From the NCBI GenBank assembly GCA_963739995.1, contig CAVUCH010000022.1:124001-188000 (forward strand): DNA of 64,000 nucleotides. The letters run 5' to 3'. The notes below the pieces were generated by a model, which was given only the letters and a program-made list of their open reading frames with translations, was not told the origin of the DNA and made no database searches. Of the stretch, positions 26,901 to 35,060 are shown in pieces. The stretch's first letter is position 1; each line of letters starts with the position of its first letter. Origin of the DNA: CAVUCH01 sp963739995. GTDB lineage: Bacteria > Acidobacteriota > Vicinamibacteria > Vicinamibacterales > JAENWD01. The position numbers and the translations under genes are program-made.

Positions 26901-27346
26901 AGCTCCTTCGTGTCGAAGCGGGTCGCGACGTCCGCGCGATCGGTCTTCAGAAGCGGCGACCCCCCCGTGACCTCCACGGTCTCAGTCAGCTGCCCGACCT
27001 CCAGATTGAAATTGACGGGCGTCTGCGTGTCGACGCTGACGCGGACGCTGGGGACGACCGCGACCTTGAAACTCGCGAGTTCGGCTTTGACTTCGTAGTT
27101 GCCGGGAATCAGCCGGTCCTTGACGTAAAAACCGGATTCGTTGGTGACGGCGCTATCGACGGTCTGGCGCTCGACGCTGGTGATCGTGACGGTGACTCCA
27201 GGCAGCGCGCCGCCGCTCGTGTCCGTGACCGTGCCACCGATGCTGCCGTACACGGCCTGGGCGGCCGCGGGTGGCGCGAGCCACACCAGCGCGATGGCGA
27301 TGGTGAGCCCGACGTGAACTGCCCGAAGCGTAGTGCTGCGGAACAT
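23918..27346 (-). CDS. TonB-dependent receptor with carboxypeptidase-like N-terminal domain (Oar-like)
   Basis: A 1142-residue outer-membrane receptor. It has a signal peptide (VGLTIAIALVWLAPPAAAQA), then a carboxypeptidase regulatory-like domain at about 30-115 (YGSIGGTVTDTSGGALPGVT). A plug domain (about 130-260) contains the Oar-type phrases VNGQSFSGTGYQLDGTENRD and FGQATAGVVSVQTKSGSNAF, and a 22-strand barrel ends on aromatic FGFRFIF, the BAM recognition end. Such receptors are numerous in Acidobacteriota and are thought to import large substrates or act in surface display; ligands are unknown. A GGAGG site precedes the ATG at 27346. It has its own promoter and terminator, yet follows the CRTAC1-TPR-CRTAC1 genes on the same strand. 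Confidence 0.94.
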   Translation of the reverse strand: MFRSTTLRAVHVGLTIAIALVWLAPPAAAQAVYGSIGGTVTDTSGGALPGVTVTITSVERQTVDSAVTNESGFYVKDRLIPGNYEVKAELASFKVAVVPSVRVSVDTQTPVNFNLEVGQLTETVEVTGGSPLLKTDRADVATRFDTKELTELPVLDRNFTKFILLTPGAQQLGWQHAPSENPQGSTQTQVNGQSFSGTGYQLDGTENRDPILGIIVINPNLESIGETKITSQNYDAEFGQATAGVVSVQTKSGSNAFHGSAFEFFQNEALQARNPFSQSRPDPLTGKFIPDTKRNQFGGSMGGPLVSNQWFFFGDYQGTRHDRGGSVLTHVPTPLARAGNFSDYGVRIFDPTTGQEFPNATIPTAQLSPQALAILNLIPSPNAPGTENGTRDNFSASGIENFTQNSVNVRIDGRLSDALNTFGRYSLGKFERSGPSAFGEGGGPASVGSGNLGGVSESRNQSLSYGVDYTVSSKTLVDFRFGWFQYKVDVLPNFFGTNPALEAGIPGLNNPNDPFTSGLPFFQLQGNQPEMTFGWSLNDNAGRCNCPLAQNEKQWQAVGNVTQVAGNHTFKFGMDVRRAYNLRVPSDSHRSGQLQFQHERTSSPTLGGRLGLATFMLGDVTTFNRYVSTSTEARERQWRHFYYAQDTWRLNPRLTLNYGLRLDVINPQTVNEAGNGSWVDLGTGRGLVGGVGDVDLSGNTENRLNWAPRLGATYQLTEKTVLRAGFGRSYDLGVFGSLFGHTVTQNLPVLAGQNLNRPDQFSEVFNLAQGPRPPETVAVGSDGTFQWPTGVVPRVTPRKQRPPEVDAWNITVQRQLTSTMSFEVGYVANHGTHVFAENNPDEPGNQAAIDGFTEGIPTNQRRPFFAGGVRPNVLGIGGAYGWSQDVLLYFNEAENWYKSMQTRFTKRFSDGWSAQLNYTLQKAENQDNEYWIYDPNLNKGPSDFDRTHNFTASVMFELPIGNGRMIGTDWTGITQSLLGGWQLNTNVYVLSGQPFNVTYRNASVERDTGANRPDLIGDPAAGETSRDAQGRLVWFNATPIGSPGSAFGRPARGTFGNLPRHELRGPRFWQTDLSFFKNFAMGATRRLEVRLESVNVFNHVNLGNPDGEVGVPGNDNPNAGRITGTAGNYVPRNIQFGFRFIF

Positions 27347-27707
27347 CGATCCTCCTGTGACGACGTGACCGGCTCTGGCGGGGGAGTGTGTCCTCCTCGA
27401 AGAGCCGTCGATCGCGCCTCGACGACGCGTGATCCGGCGGTGACGCGCGAATGGACGGCACCGCTAGCCGGCGCGACGGGATCAGGACCCGAGGGACATG
27501 CGCCGGCACTTTTTGTGTGGGGTCATTAGAGTAGTACGTCGCAACTACGTCAAGGGAAATAAGGAGAGCGTCACAATCCATTTTGCTGAAGGTTTGCTGC
27601 AATTTTTTGGTGGGCGGGGCACACGCCGCCAATCGAACGAAGGCGTGACGGAACCGCGGCGGATGCCCGCCGGGCATTCAAAGAATGCGAACATGGGCTG
27701 AGCCGGG
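27347..27707. other. 361-base upstream region of the TonB receptor gene
   Basis: No gene is seen. The part from 27500 to 27620 is clearly less GC-rich than its neighbourhood and contains the promoter listed separately. Transcription from it would leave a leader of about 170 bases before the receptor start. I saw no riboswitch consensus that I could name. Confidence 0.6.
27525..27553 (-). promoter_or_regulatory. Sigma-70-type promoter of the TonB receptor gene
   Basis: On the minus strand, TTGACG (complement of 27548-27553) and TCTAAT (complement of 27525-27530) are separated by exactly 17 bases. This is the best consensus promoter in the window. The start point would be near 27518, about 170 bases before the ATG at 27346. 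Confidence 0.75.
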
Positions 27708-29417
27708 CTACTCGCGAATCCGCAGGACCTGCCCGGCAGGAACACCGTCCCGGATGGTCACGGCGCCCCTCGGCCAGCGGACTTCGATTCGCTCCGCCGC
27801 CGGGTGTGTGCCGAGCCCGAAATGCAGACGCAGGTCGTTGTGGCTGTAATAGCTCGACTGGCTCAGCACCGCCTGCGCCTGAGTACGCCCGGCGACGGTG
27901 ACCCGTACGGTCGCCCCGATGGCGGACCGGTTCGAGGCGCGGCCTTCCAGCTGCACGGCCAGCCACCGGTTCGACCCGGCGTAGTCGTTCCTCAACAGCG
28001 CGGGCGGCTCGTTCATGTTCATCACGAGCAGGTCCACGTCACCGTCGTTGTCGAAGTCCCCGAACGCGGCGCCCCGGCTCGATCTCGGCTGCGTCGCGCC
28101 CGATCCGCTGGTGGTCGTCGCATCCTCGAACCGCGTCCCGTCACGATTCCGGAAGACGACGATGGGACCTTTGTACGGATACTCGGGCAGCCGCGCCTCG
28201 ACTTCGGGGTACACGTTCCCCGTGACGTACACGAGATCGGGCTGACCGTCGTTATCCAGGTCGGGCATGCCCGCACCCCACTCGACGTACCGGTTCTGCA
28301 CGGCGAGTCCCGCGGACGTCGCCGCATCTTCGAACAGACCCTTGCCCAGGCTCCGATAGAGCGCGGGGATGTCGTCGGCGAAGTGGGTCTTCAGAAGATC
28401 GAGGCGGCCGTCAGTGTTGTAGTCGCCCACGCCGAGGCCCATGCCCGCTTGCGGCATGCCGTTCTCGCTCAACGCCGTGCCGCTCTGCAGCGCCCGATCC
28501 GTGAACGTGCCATCACGGTTGTTCCGGTACAGGATGGCGGCCGTGGAGTCGGACGCCACGTAGATATCTGTCCATCCATCGTCGTCCAGGTCCGCCGCGG
28601 CAGCCGTCATCGAGTACCGCTTCGTGACCGACGCGATCCCCGATGCGTCGGACACGTCGCTGAATGTCCCATCGGCGTCCTGGTGGTACAGCAAATTCGT
28701 ATCGGTCGGGAGACCTCTGGGCCCACAGTTGACGGGGATGCCTTTCCAGAGGCAGTTCACGCCCTGTCCGGGCTCCGCGGCTGTCGCCAGGTCGAGCCGC
28801 AGATAATTGGAGACGAAGAGGTCGAGCCGACCGTCGCGGTCGTAGTCGAGGAATGTGCAGCCCGAGCCCCAGCGAACACCAGTCGTCTGAAGGCCTGCGC
28901 TCGCGGTGACATCGGCGAAACGGCCGCCGCCCTGGTTCCGGTACAGGGCGTTGGTGCCGTAGGCCGTGGTGAACAGATCGGTGCGGCCGTCGCTGTCGTA
29001 GTCGCCTGCGCACACAGACGACGACCACGCGACGCGTTCGAGCCCGGAGCCCGCCGTGATGTCCGTGAAGCGCCCCTTGCCGGCGTTCCGGTACAGGTGT
29101 GCGGTCGGCGCCTGGCCGGCCGGCCACTCCTGGTTCGCGCGTGTCCCTTCGGCGAGCCGGGTGCCGCTGAGGACGAACGCGTCGAGCAGCCCGTCCCCGT
29201 CCACGTCAACGAGCGCGACGCCCGCGCCGTTCGTCTCGATGATGAATCGCTTCTTCTCGACGCCGCCGTAGACGGACGGTCGCGTGAGGCCGGCCTCGGC
29301 TGCGATATCCACCAGGGTCACAGGCCATTCCAACGGCGCCGCCGCCGCCGCGAGCGACAATACGGTTGCCACAACGGCCGCTGATGCCAGCGCCATGTGC
29401 GGGTGCGGCGAAATCAC
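27708..29417 (-). CDS. CRTAC1 family protein (FG-GAP/VCBS propeller with ASPIC/UnbV end)
   Basis: A 569-residue exported protein. A signal peptide (ALASAAVVATVLSLAAAAA) is followed by at least six FG-GAP/VCBS repeats, each with a calcium-type loop such as DVDGDGLLDAF, DYDSDGRTDLF, DYDRDGRLDLF, DLDDDGWTDIY, DLDNDGQPDLV and DFDNDGDVDLL. The C-terminal ASPIC/UnbV domain reads SNRSAIGATVRVTVAGRTQ and YYSHNDLRLHFGLG, ending with the wedge VRWPRGAVTI. The family name comes from human cartilage acidic protein; the bacterial role is unknown, probably extracellular binding. Its ATG overlaps the TPR gene's stop by four bases. It shares architecture with the gene at 30421-32202. Confidence 0.92.
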   Translation of the reverse strand: MISPHPHMALASAAVVATVLSLAAAAAPLEWPVTLVDIAAEAGLTRPSVYGGVEKKRFIIETNGAGVALVDVDGDGLLDAFVLSGTRLAEGTRANQEWPAGQAPTAHLYRNAGKGRFTDITAGSGLERVAWSSSVCAGDYDSDGRTDLFTTAYGTNALYRNQGGGRFADVTASAGLQTTGVRWGSGCTFLDYDRDGRLDLFVSNYLRLDLATAAEPGQGVNCLWKGIPVNCGPRGLPTDTNLLYHQDADGTFSDVSDASGIASVTKRYSMTAAAADLDDDGWTDIYVASDSTAAILYRNNRDGTFTDRALQSGTALSENGMPQAGMGLGVGDYNTDGRLDLLKTHFADDIPALYRSLGKGLFEDAATSAGLAVQNRYVEWGAGMPDLDNDGQPDLVYVTGNVYPEVEARLPEYPYKGPIVVFRNRDGTRFEDATTTSGSGATQPRSSRGAAFGDFDNDGDVDLLVMNMNEPPALLRNDYAGSNRWLAVQLEGRASNRSAIGATVRVTVAGRTQAQAVLSQSSYYSHNDLRLHFGLGTHPAAERIEVRWPRGAVTIRDGVPAGQVLRIRE

Positions 29418-30424
29418 GGTCCGGCGTCCTGCAGCCGGGCGGCAGCGTCGAACTGCTCCTTCGCTTCGTCCTCACGGCCGAGTCGTTGCAGCACTTGCCC
29501 GTGCAGGTATCTCGCCGACTTGTTGTTCGGGTCGTACTCGACGGCCCGGCGCAGCATGCCTTCGGCTGTTGCCGGCTGCGCCTTCGCGAGGTACGCGCGT
29601 CCGAGGACGATGTAGGGGCCGCTGAAATACGGGTTGATCCAGAGGGACCGCTGGAGCGCGGGGATGGCTTTGTCCCAATCGGACTGCCGCGCATACGCCT
29701 CACCGAGGCGGTAGAGCGCCGTGGCGTTCCCGGGATTGGTCGCGAGCTCCTTCCGGAAGAATTCGATGCCTTCGTCGAGACGGTTCCGGAAGACAGCGTT
29801 CTGCCCGAGCAGCAGGTGGGCGTGCGGGAGACGCGGATCAATCGCGAGCGCCGTGCGCAGCTGTTCGTCAGCCATGTCATTGAACTCGAGGCGCACCATC
29901 ATCTGCGCCGCGAGCAGGTGCGCGCCGGCGCTGCCTGGCTCCGCGCCGAAGGCCTGGGCGAGTGGAGCCACGGCCTTGTCCGGCTGTCGTGTCTGGATGT
30001 AGGCGAGGCCGAGCACCTGCGCCAGCTCGATGTTGTCCACCGCCCACGCGCGGGTTTCTTCGAGCAACGGAATCGCGTCCGGGATGCGGCCGGCCAGGTA
30101 GTACGACAGGCCGAGCACCTGTACGGTCTCGCGGCCCTCGAGCGAGTCGCGCGGGAAGTGCCGGACGATCGGCGCGAGGAGCTCGATTGCGTGCGGGTAA
30201 TCGTCGTGGTGGTAATACGCCACGCCGAGCATGTGCCGCACGCGCGGATCGCTCGAGTCGAGGGCTGCAAGTCTGTCGATCGCCGCCTTGGCCTGGCCTG
30301 ACTCGATCTGCGCGCGCGACTGCGCGAGAACAGGTTCGATGCCCGTCGCGGGGTCCTGGCCGATCACCGGCGCGGTGAGCCAGAGGCACACCGCGAGTAC
30401 GCCGGGCGCACGCAGGGAGCTCAC
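29414..30424 (-). CDS. Exported tetratricopeptide-repeat protein between two CRTAC1 genes
   Basis: A 336-residue protein. The start is the GTG at 30424, which overlaps the upstream CRTAC1 stop in a GTGA; the longer frame to 30985 is shadow sequence of that gene. A signal peptide (LRAPGVLAVCLWLTAPVIGQ) leads into at least six TPR units, for example VRHMLGVAYYHHDDYPHAIE, VLGLAYIQTRQPDKAV, ALYRLGEAYARQSDWDKAI and ARYLHGQVLQRLGREDEAKE. It probably acts as a periplasmic or surface scaffold. Overlapping codons on both sides mean that the three genes are translated as one coupled set, which argues that this protein works with the two propellers. Confidence 0.9.
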   Translation of the reverse strand: MSSLRAPGVLAVCLWLTAPVIGQDPATGIEPVLAQSRAQIESGQAKAAIDRLAALDSSDPRVRHMLGVAYYHHDDYPHAIELLAPIVRHFPRDSLEGRETVQVLGLSYYLAGRIPDAIPLLEETRAWAVDNIELAQVLGLAYIQTRQPDKAVAPLAQAFGAEPGSAGAHLLAAQMMVRLEFNDMADEQLRTALAIDPRLPHAHLLLGQNAVFRNRLDEGIEFFRKELATNPGNATALYRLGEAYARQSDWDKAIPALQRSLWINPYFSGPYIVLGRAYLAKAQPATAEGMLRRAVEYDPNNKSARYLHGQVLQRLGREDEAKEQFDAAARLQDAGP

Positions 30425-32202
30425 CGGGTGCCTCCGACCGACTTCCCGCGCCCTTCCTCGAGCGTCAGCACCTGATTGCTCGCCACGTCCTCCCACACCT
30501 CCTCGAGTCCGTTCGGCCACCGCACCTCGACCCGCTCCACCTTGCTGGCGTTGCCGAGCCCCGCGTGGACGCGCAGATCGTTTTGCGACATGTAGCTGCC
30601 GCCGCCTCGCACCTCGTGCACCTGCGACTCGCCGCCCGTGACGACGCGCACCCGGGCGCCGATGGCGCTCCGATTGGACCGGGTGCCGACCAGCCGGAGC
30701 TGCACCCACCGGTTCTCGACGGGTGCCCTGGTCAGGAACAGGTCGGGTGTGTCGTGTACGTTGTTGATGGCCACGTCGATCGTACCGTCGTTGTCGATGT
30801 CGCCGAATGCCGAGCCGCGACCCGCTTTCGGGATGGTTGCGGGTGGACCCAGGGCCTCGGTGATGTCCTCGAAACGGCCCTTCACGTTGCGGTAGATCAC
30901 TTTCCGCTGTTCGTACCCTGCCTCGGTGCGCAGCCTGCGAACCTCCGGATACACGTGCCCGTTGGTGAGGAAGATGTCGAGCCATCCGTCGTTGTCGAAG
31001 TCTGCGAAGCCGGCGCCCCAGCCGAGCCAGCGCGTGTTCAAACCCAGACCGCTGTCGAACGTGCGGTCTTCGCAGAATCCATCACCGCTGTTCGCGTAGA
31101 GCGTCGTCGTGTCGCCAGCGAAGTTGGTCTTGAGGATGTCGCTCGTGCCGTTGCGATCGAAATCGCCGATGCCCACGCCCATGCCCGCCTGCGGCTTGCC
31201 GTCCTGGCTGTAGGCGCAGCCGGCCTTGACGGCGACATCCTCGAAGGTGCCGTCGCGGCGGTTGCGATAGAGCGCGCTCGGGTTGGAGTCGTTCGCCACG
31301 TACAGATCGGTCCAGCCGTCGTCGTCGAAGTCCAGCGTGCTCACGCCCAGGCCGAAGGTACCCGAGGAGCGCAGGATGCCCGAGGCGTCCGACACATCAG
31401 CGAACCGGCCGTTGCCGAGGTTGCGATACAGGGCGTTCCGGCCGCCCTTCAGCCCGGGCGGGCCACACGCGACCGGCTCGCCTTTGTACCGGCACAGGCC
31501 ACTGTCGGGCGTGGGCGCGGTCGCGAGATCGAGATCGATGTAGTTGGCCGCGAACAGATCGAGCCACCCGTCACGATCGTAATCGACGAACGCGCAGCCC
31601 GTGCCCCACCGGGTCTGCGGTCCTGAAACGCCGGCCGCGTCGGTCACCTCCTCGAAGCCGCCGCGGCCGGTGTTGTGGAAGAGACGATTGCGTCCGTAGT
31701 AGGTGACGAACAGGTCAGGGAAGCCGTCGTTGTCGTAGTCACCGGCACATGCGCCTTGCCCCCATCCGAACTGCTCGTTCAGGCCGGCGGCCGCGGTGAC
31801 GTCGTCGAAGCGGGCGCCGCCGGTGTTCCGGTACAAGTGCGGCCGAGGCTCCTGTCCTTTCGGGAAGCCCTCCAGCGTGGTGCCGTTGACGAAGAAGAGG
31901 TCCTGAAGGCCGTCGGCGTCGTAGTCGAACATGGCCACACCACAGCCAGTCGTCTCGAGCAGATAGCGGTTCGTCTCCCGGCCGCCGAACACGGTCATCC
32001 CGCCGAACCCGGCATCCGCGCCCCGATGCGCGAAGGTAAACGGCGGGGCGGTCGGTTGTGCGTGGCCACTCGCCACGCCAACCTGTTCTGCGGCCGCCGC
32101 CACGACGAGGGCAGCGCAGGCCGCGAGCAGCGCGACTGGACGTGGTATCCGCGGCGCAGCGACGCTGCTCGCGCGCACGATGAGTCCGGGAGTGGAGTGC
32201 AC
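30421..32202 (-). CDS. CRTAC1 family protein (FG-GAP/VCBS propeller with ASPIC/UnbV end), first of the operon
   Basis: A 593-residue exported propeller with the same layout as the protein at 27708-29417. The signal or anchor segment is RPVALLAACAALVVAAAAE. Calcium-type loops include DYDADGLQDLF, DYDNDGFPDLF, DYDRDGWLDLF, DFDDDGWTDLY, DFDRNGTSDIL, DFDNDGWLDIF and DIDNDGTIDVA. The ASPIC/UnbV end reads SNRSAIGARVRVVTGGES and YMSQNDLRVHAGLG with VRWPNGLEEVW. Paired cysteines in the third blade (LCRYKGEPVACGPPG) are also found in its partner (NCLWKGIPVNCGPRG), so the two are ancient duplicates. It is the first gene of the coupled trio and is divergent from the DUF255 gene, with 153 bases between them. 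Confidence 0.92.
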   Translation of the reverse strand: MHSTPGLIVRASSVAAPRIPRPVALLAACAALVVAAAAEQVGVASGHAQPTAPPFTFAHRGADAGFGGMTVFGGRETNRYLLETTGCGVAMFDYDADGLQDLFFVNGTTLEGFPKGQEPRPHLYRNTGGARFDDVTAAAGLNEQFGWGQGACAGDYDNDGFPDLFVTYYGRNRLFHNTGRGGFEEVTDAAGVSGPQTRWGTGCAFVDYDRDGWLDLFAANYIDLDLATAPTPDSGLCRYKGEPVACGPPGLKGGRNALYRNLGNGRFADVSDASGILRSSGTFGLGVSTLDFDDDGWTDLYVANDSNPSALYRNRRDGTFEDVAVKAGCAYSQDGKPQAGMGVGIGDFDRNGTSDILKTNFAGDTTTLYANSGDGFCEDRTFDSGLGLNTRWLGWGAGFADFDNDGWLDIFLTNGHVYPEVRRLRTEAGYEQRKVIYRNVKGRFEDITEALGPPATIPKAGRGSAFGDIDNDGTIDVAINNVHDTPDLFLTRAPVENRWVQLRLVGTRSNRSAIGARVRVVTGGESQVHEVRGGGSYMSQNDLRVHAGLGNASKVERVEVRWPNGLEEVWEDVASNQVLTLEEGRGKSVGGTR

Positions 32203-32343
32203 AGGCAGATCTTAGCGCAGCGTTCAGACGGTCCCTGTCGGTCGTGACCTCGAACCCGATGGGTTCGGATGTGGGGCGCTCGCGATAGCTGAGGTGACGA
32301 GCGCACTCCGTTTCGCCGCGGCCGATCCGCCGTTTGCGACGGC

Positions 32344-32349
32344 TATACT
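32344..32349 (+). promoter_or_regulatory. TATACT -10-like hexamer six bases before the DUF255 gene
   Basis: TATACT ends six bases before the ATG at 32356, and no Shine-Dalgarno is present. This again suggests a leaderless transcript. No -35 consensus is evident at 16-18 bases. Confidence 0.4.
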
Positions 32350-32355
32350 CGAAAC

Positions 32356-34497
32356 ATGCCCAATCGATTGGCGGCCGAGAAGAGCCCCTACCTGCTGCAG
32401 CACGCGCAGAACCCGGTGGACTGGTATCCCTGGGGCGACGAGGCGTTCGGGCGTGCCCGGTTGGAGGACCGGCCGATCTTCCTGTCGATCGGCTACTCGA
32501 CATGTCACTGGTGCCACGTCATGGAGCACGAGTCTTTCGAGAACCCCGAGGTGGCCGCCGTGCTCAATCGCGAGTTCGTCGCGATCAAGGTCGATCGCGA
32601 AGAGCGCCCTGACGTGGATCGGGTCTACATGGCGTTCGTGCAGGCGACAACGGGCGCCGGCGGGTGGCCGATGAGCGTGTGGCTGACACCCGCGCTTCAG
32701 CCCTTCTACGGCGGCACGTACTTCCCGCCGACGTCGCGCTGGCAGCGGCCGGGGTTCGTCGATGTGCTGCTCGAGATCGCGCGGGCGTGGAAGACCGAGC
32801 GGGCGACAGTGGTGGAGTCCGCCGCCAGCCTGACAGAGCGCCTGCAGGGCGCCGAGCGTGGCGCTGCCGCCGGGGAGGTGCCCCCTGCCAGCGTTCTCGA
32901 TCGGACACGCGCCCAGTTCCGCGCGTCGTACGACGCACGGCGCGGCGGGTTCGGCGGCGCGCCGAAGTTTCCCCGACCGAGCGAGCTGCTGTTCCTGTTT
33001 CGTGAGCACGCGCGCACGGGTGACGCCGACGCACGTGACACCGCGCTGCACACCTTGCGAGCGATGGCGCTCGGGGGCATGCGCGATCACATCGGCGGGG
33101 GCTTCCACCGCTACTCGGTGGATGCCGAGTGGCGCGTGCCGCACTTCGAGAAGATGCTCTACGACCAGGCGCAGCTCGTGCTCGCGTACCTCGAGGCCGC
33201 GCAGGTCACGAACGATCCGTTCTACGGCGCGATTGCCGATGACACCCTGGCGTACGTGGCACGCGAGATGACCGATGCACGGGGCGGCTTCTACTCTGCG
33301 GAGGATGCCGACAGCCTCCCGCCGGAGGCGGCCGGAGACCCCGGCGCGCACAAGGTCGAAGGCGCGTTCTATGTCTGGACGGCCGCCGAGACTCGCGACC
33401 TGCTCGGCGACGATGCGCCCGTGTTCGCGCAGCGGTTCGGGCTGCTGGAGGGCGGGAACGCCCCTGCCGATCCGCAGGGTGAATTCACGGGCAAAAACCT
33501 GCTCTACACGGCGAAATCGATCGAGGAGGTCTCGCGCGAGACGGACCGCAGCGTCGATGCGGTGACCGCCGCGCTCGGGCGCGCGCGGATGACGCTCTTC
33601 GAGGCCCGGTTGCGCCGCCCCCGCCCACACCTGGATGACAAGGTCCTGACCGCCTGGAACGGTTTGATGGTCGCGGCGTTCGCCCGGGCCGCGCGCGTTC
33701 TTCGAACGCCTGCGCTCGGCGGGTCGGCCGAGGCCTCCGCGAGGCACCTCGCCGCCGCACAGCGCGCCGCGCGCTTCCTGCGCGACACCATGTGGGACCC
33801 GACCCGGCAGGTCCTGCTCCGCCGTTATCGGGACGGCGAGGCGGCCATCGACGGCTATGCCGAGGACTATGCGTGCACCATCCATGGTTTGCTGGAGCTG
33901 TTCCAGGCGGATGGCGATCCCGGCTGGCTCGAGTGGGCGGCCGCCCTGCAGGTGCGGCAGGACGCGCTGTTCTGGGATCCGGTCGACGGCGGGTGGTTCA
34001 GCACGACAGGATCGGATCCGACCGTCCTGATCCGACTGAAAGAGGACTATGACGGCGCCGAGCCCGCGGCGAGCTCCGTGTCGGCGCTCAACCTGCTGAT
34101 GCTCGCGCACATGACAGCGAATGCCGCAGCCGAGGAGAAGGTCCGGCGGACGCTCGGGTCATTTGCCGAGCGCCTGCGGGACTACGGCCGCATGGTGCCG
34201 CTGATGTCGGCCGCGCTGGCGGCGTATCACACCGGCCTTGCGCAGATCGTCCTGGTTGCCCAGGGGGATGCCGCCGGCGCCGAGCCCATGCTCGATACGC
34301 TGGCCACGACGTACCGGCCGTTCTCAATCGTGGTGCCCGTTCACGCGGAGAGCACGCAGCGGCAGGTCGCCCAGCTACTGCCGTTCATCGCCACCATGAC
34401 ACCGATGAACGGGAGTGCTACGGCGTACGTGTGCCGCAATTTCACCTGCGAGCAGCCGGTCACCGATGCCGCGGGATTGAGGGAGCGTCTGGGATAG
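32356..34497 (+). CDS. Thioredoxin-domain protein of the YyaL/SPATA20 family (DUF255)
   Basis: A 713-residue cytoplasmic protein. It opens with MPNRLAAEKSPYLLQHAQNP and PVDWYPWGDEAF, the strongest family signature. Then comes the thioredoxin-like part with a CxxC-type pair Cys50/Cys53 in STCHWCHVMEHESF, and TGAGGWPMSVWLTP. The remaining 500 residues form the alpha/alpha barrel part, with GGFGGAPKFPRPSEL, GGIGGGFHRYSVDAEWRVPHFEKMLYDQAQ split across 33085-33175, and the closing CRNFTCEQPV. Members are widespread, but the enzymatic role is unknown. Length and motifs are complete. Confidence 0.93.
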   Translation: MPNRLAAEKSPYLLQHAQNPVDWYPWGDEAFGRARLEDRPIFLSIGYSTCHWCHVMEHESFENPEVAAVLNREFVAIKVDREERPDVDRVYMAFVQATTGAGGWPMSVWLTPALQPFYGGTYFPPTSRWQRPGFVDVLLEIARAWKTERATVVESAASLTERLQGAERGAAAGEVPPASVLDRTRAQFRASYDARRGGFGGAPKFPRPSELLFLFREHARTGDADARDTALHTLRAMALGGMRDHIGGGFHRYSVDAEWRVPHFEKMLYDQAQLVLAYLEAAQVTNDPFYGAIADDTLAYVAREMTDARGGFYSAEDADSLPPEAAGDPGAHKVEGAFYVWTAAETRDLLGDDAPVFAQRFGLLEGGNAPADPQGEFTGKNLLYTAKSIEEVSRETDRSVDAVTAALGRARMTLFEARLRRPRPHLDDKVLTAWNGLMVAAFARAARVLRTPALGGSAEASARHLAAAQRAARFLRDTMWDPTRQVLLRRYRDGEAAIDGYAEDYACTIHGLLELFQADGDPGWLEWAAALQVRQDALFWDPVDGGWFSTTGSDPTVLIRLKEDYDGAEPAASSVSALNLLMLAHMTANAAAEEKVRRTLGSFAERLRDYGRMVPLMSAALAAYHTGLAQIVLVAQGDAAGAEPMLDTLATTYRPFSIVVPVHAESTQRQVAQLLPFIATMTPMNGSATAYVCRNFTCEQPVTDAAGLRERLG

Positions 34498-34685
34498 GGT
34501 CTCCGCCGGTCCGTTGGCGGCGGTGTGGCCCGGGGGCGGCCCAGGAACTGACCGGGGCGCTTCAGCCCCGGCCCCACCCTTGTCCGATACACTGCCGCTG
34601 CCAGTGAGCGTGTGGGCCCGAGGCCGAAACGCCCGGCCAACCTCTCCGGCGGCCCTGGCGACCACCTGTTAAACTATTCAATCCC

Positions 34686-35057
34686 ATGCACCTCGAATTG
34701 GAAGTCTGGCTGCGGAACAACGACTTTGCGGTGACAGATGCCGTGGAGATTCCGATTGCTGAGCCGTCGGCGTGGACGGACGAGGATGTCCGGGTGCTGC
34801 TAGGCGAGCTGCTTCGCGCGATCGACCGCGCAAAGCATCCGGACACCGAGCGCGACCGACCTGTGTTCCTCCGCGGGTTCAACTGGATTGTGAGCCCGTT
34901 CGAAGACCGGGGCGTGCTGGTGTCGCTCGAGATTCAGCTGGGTGCCGCAGCCGCGGGTCCGTTCGATGTCGACCAGGCGCAACTCGAGGCGATGATCGCC
35001 CGTGTCGTTGCGCAGGGACGCCCGGAGGTGGCTGGCAAGGCGCCTCGGGTACACTGA
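34686..35057 (+). CDS. Hypothetical protein, 123 residues
   Basis: An unrecognised soluble protein. It begins MHLELEVWLRNNDFAVTDAV, has a helical middle (DEDVRVLLGELLRAIDRAK) and a beta segment (GFNWIVSPFEDRGVLVSLEI), and ends with a helix (AQLEAMIARVVAQG). The sequence has normal coding composition and no membrane segment. Its stop is three bases before the next gene's ATG, so the two form an operon. A TAAACT hexamer lies ten bases before the ATG. Nothing suggests a function. Confidence 0.75.
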   Translation: MHLELEVWLRNNDFAVTDAVEIPIAEPSAWTDEDVRVLLGELLRAIDRAKHPDTERDRPVFLRGFNWIVSPFEDRGVLVSLEIQLGAAAAGPFDVDQAQLEAMIARVVAQGRPEVAGKAPRVH

Positions 35058-35060
35058 GTC

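Noticed and set aside
27804..29384. A 526-codon plus-strand frame opposite the CRTAC1 gene
   Set aside because: Composition (Val/Arg/Gly repeats) mirrors the propeller repeats on the other strand; no independent motif.
29414..30985. A longer version of the TPR protein starting at 30985
   Set aside because: The extra N-terminus is shadow sequence of the upstream CRTAC1 gene; the GTG at 30424 has a signal peptide and a coupling overlap.
32224..34110. A 628-codon minus-strand frame opposite the DUF255 gene
   Set aside because: Arg/His/Gly-rich antisense shadow of a well-conserved gene.
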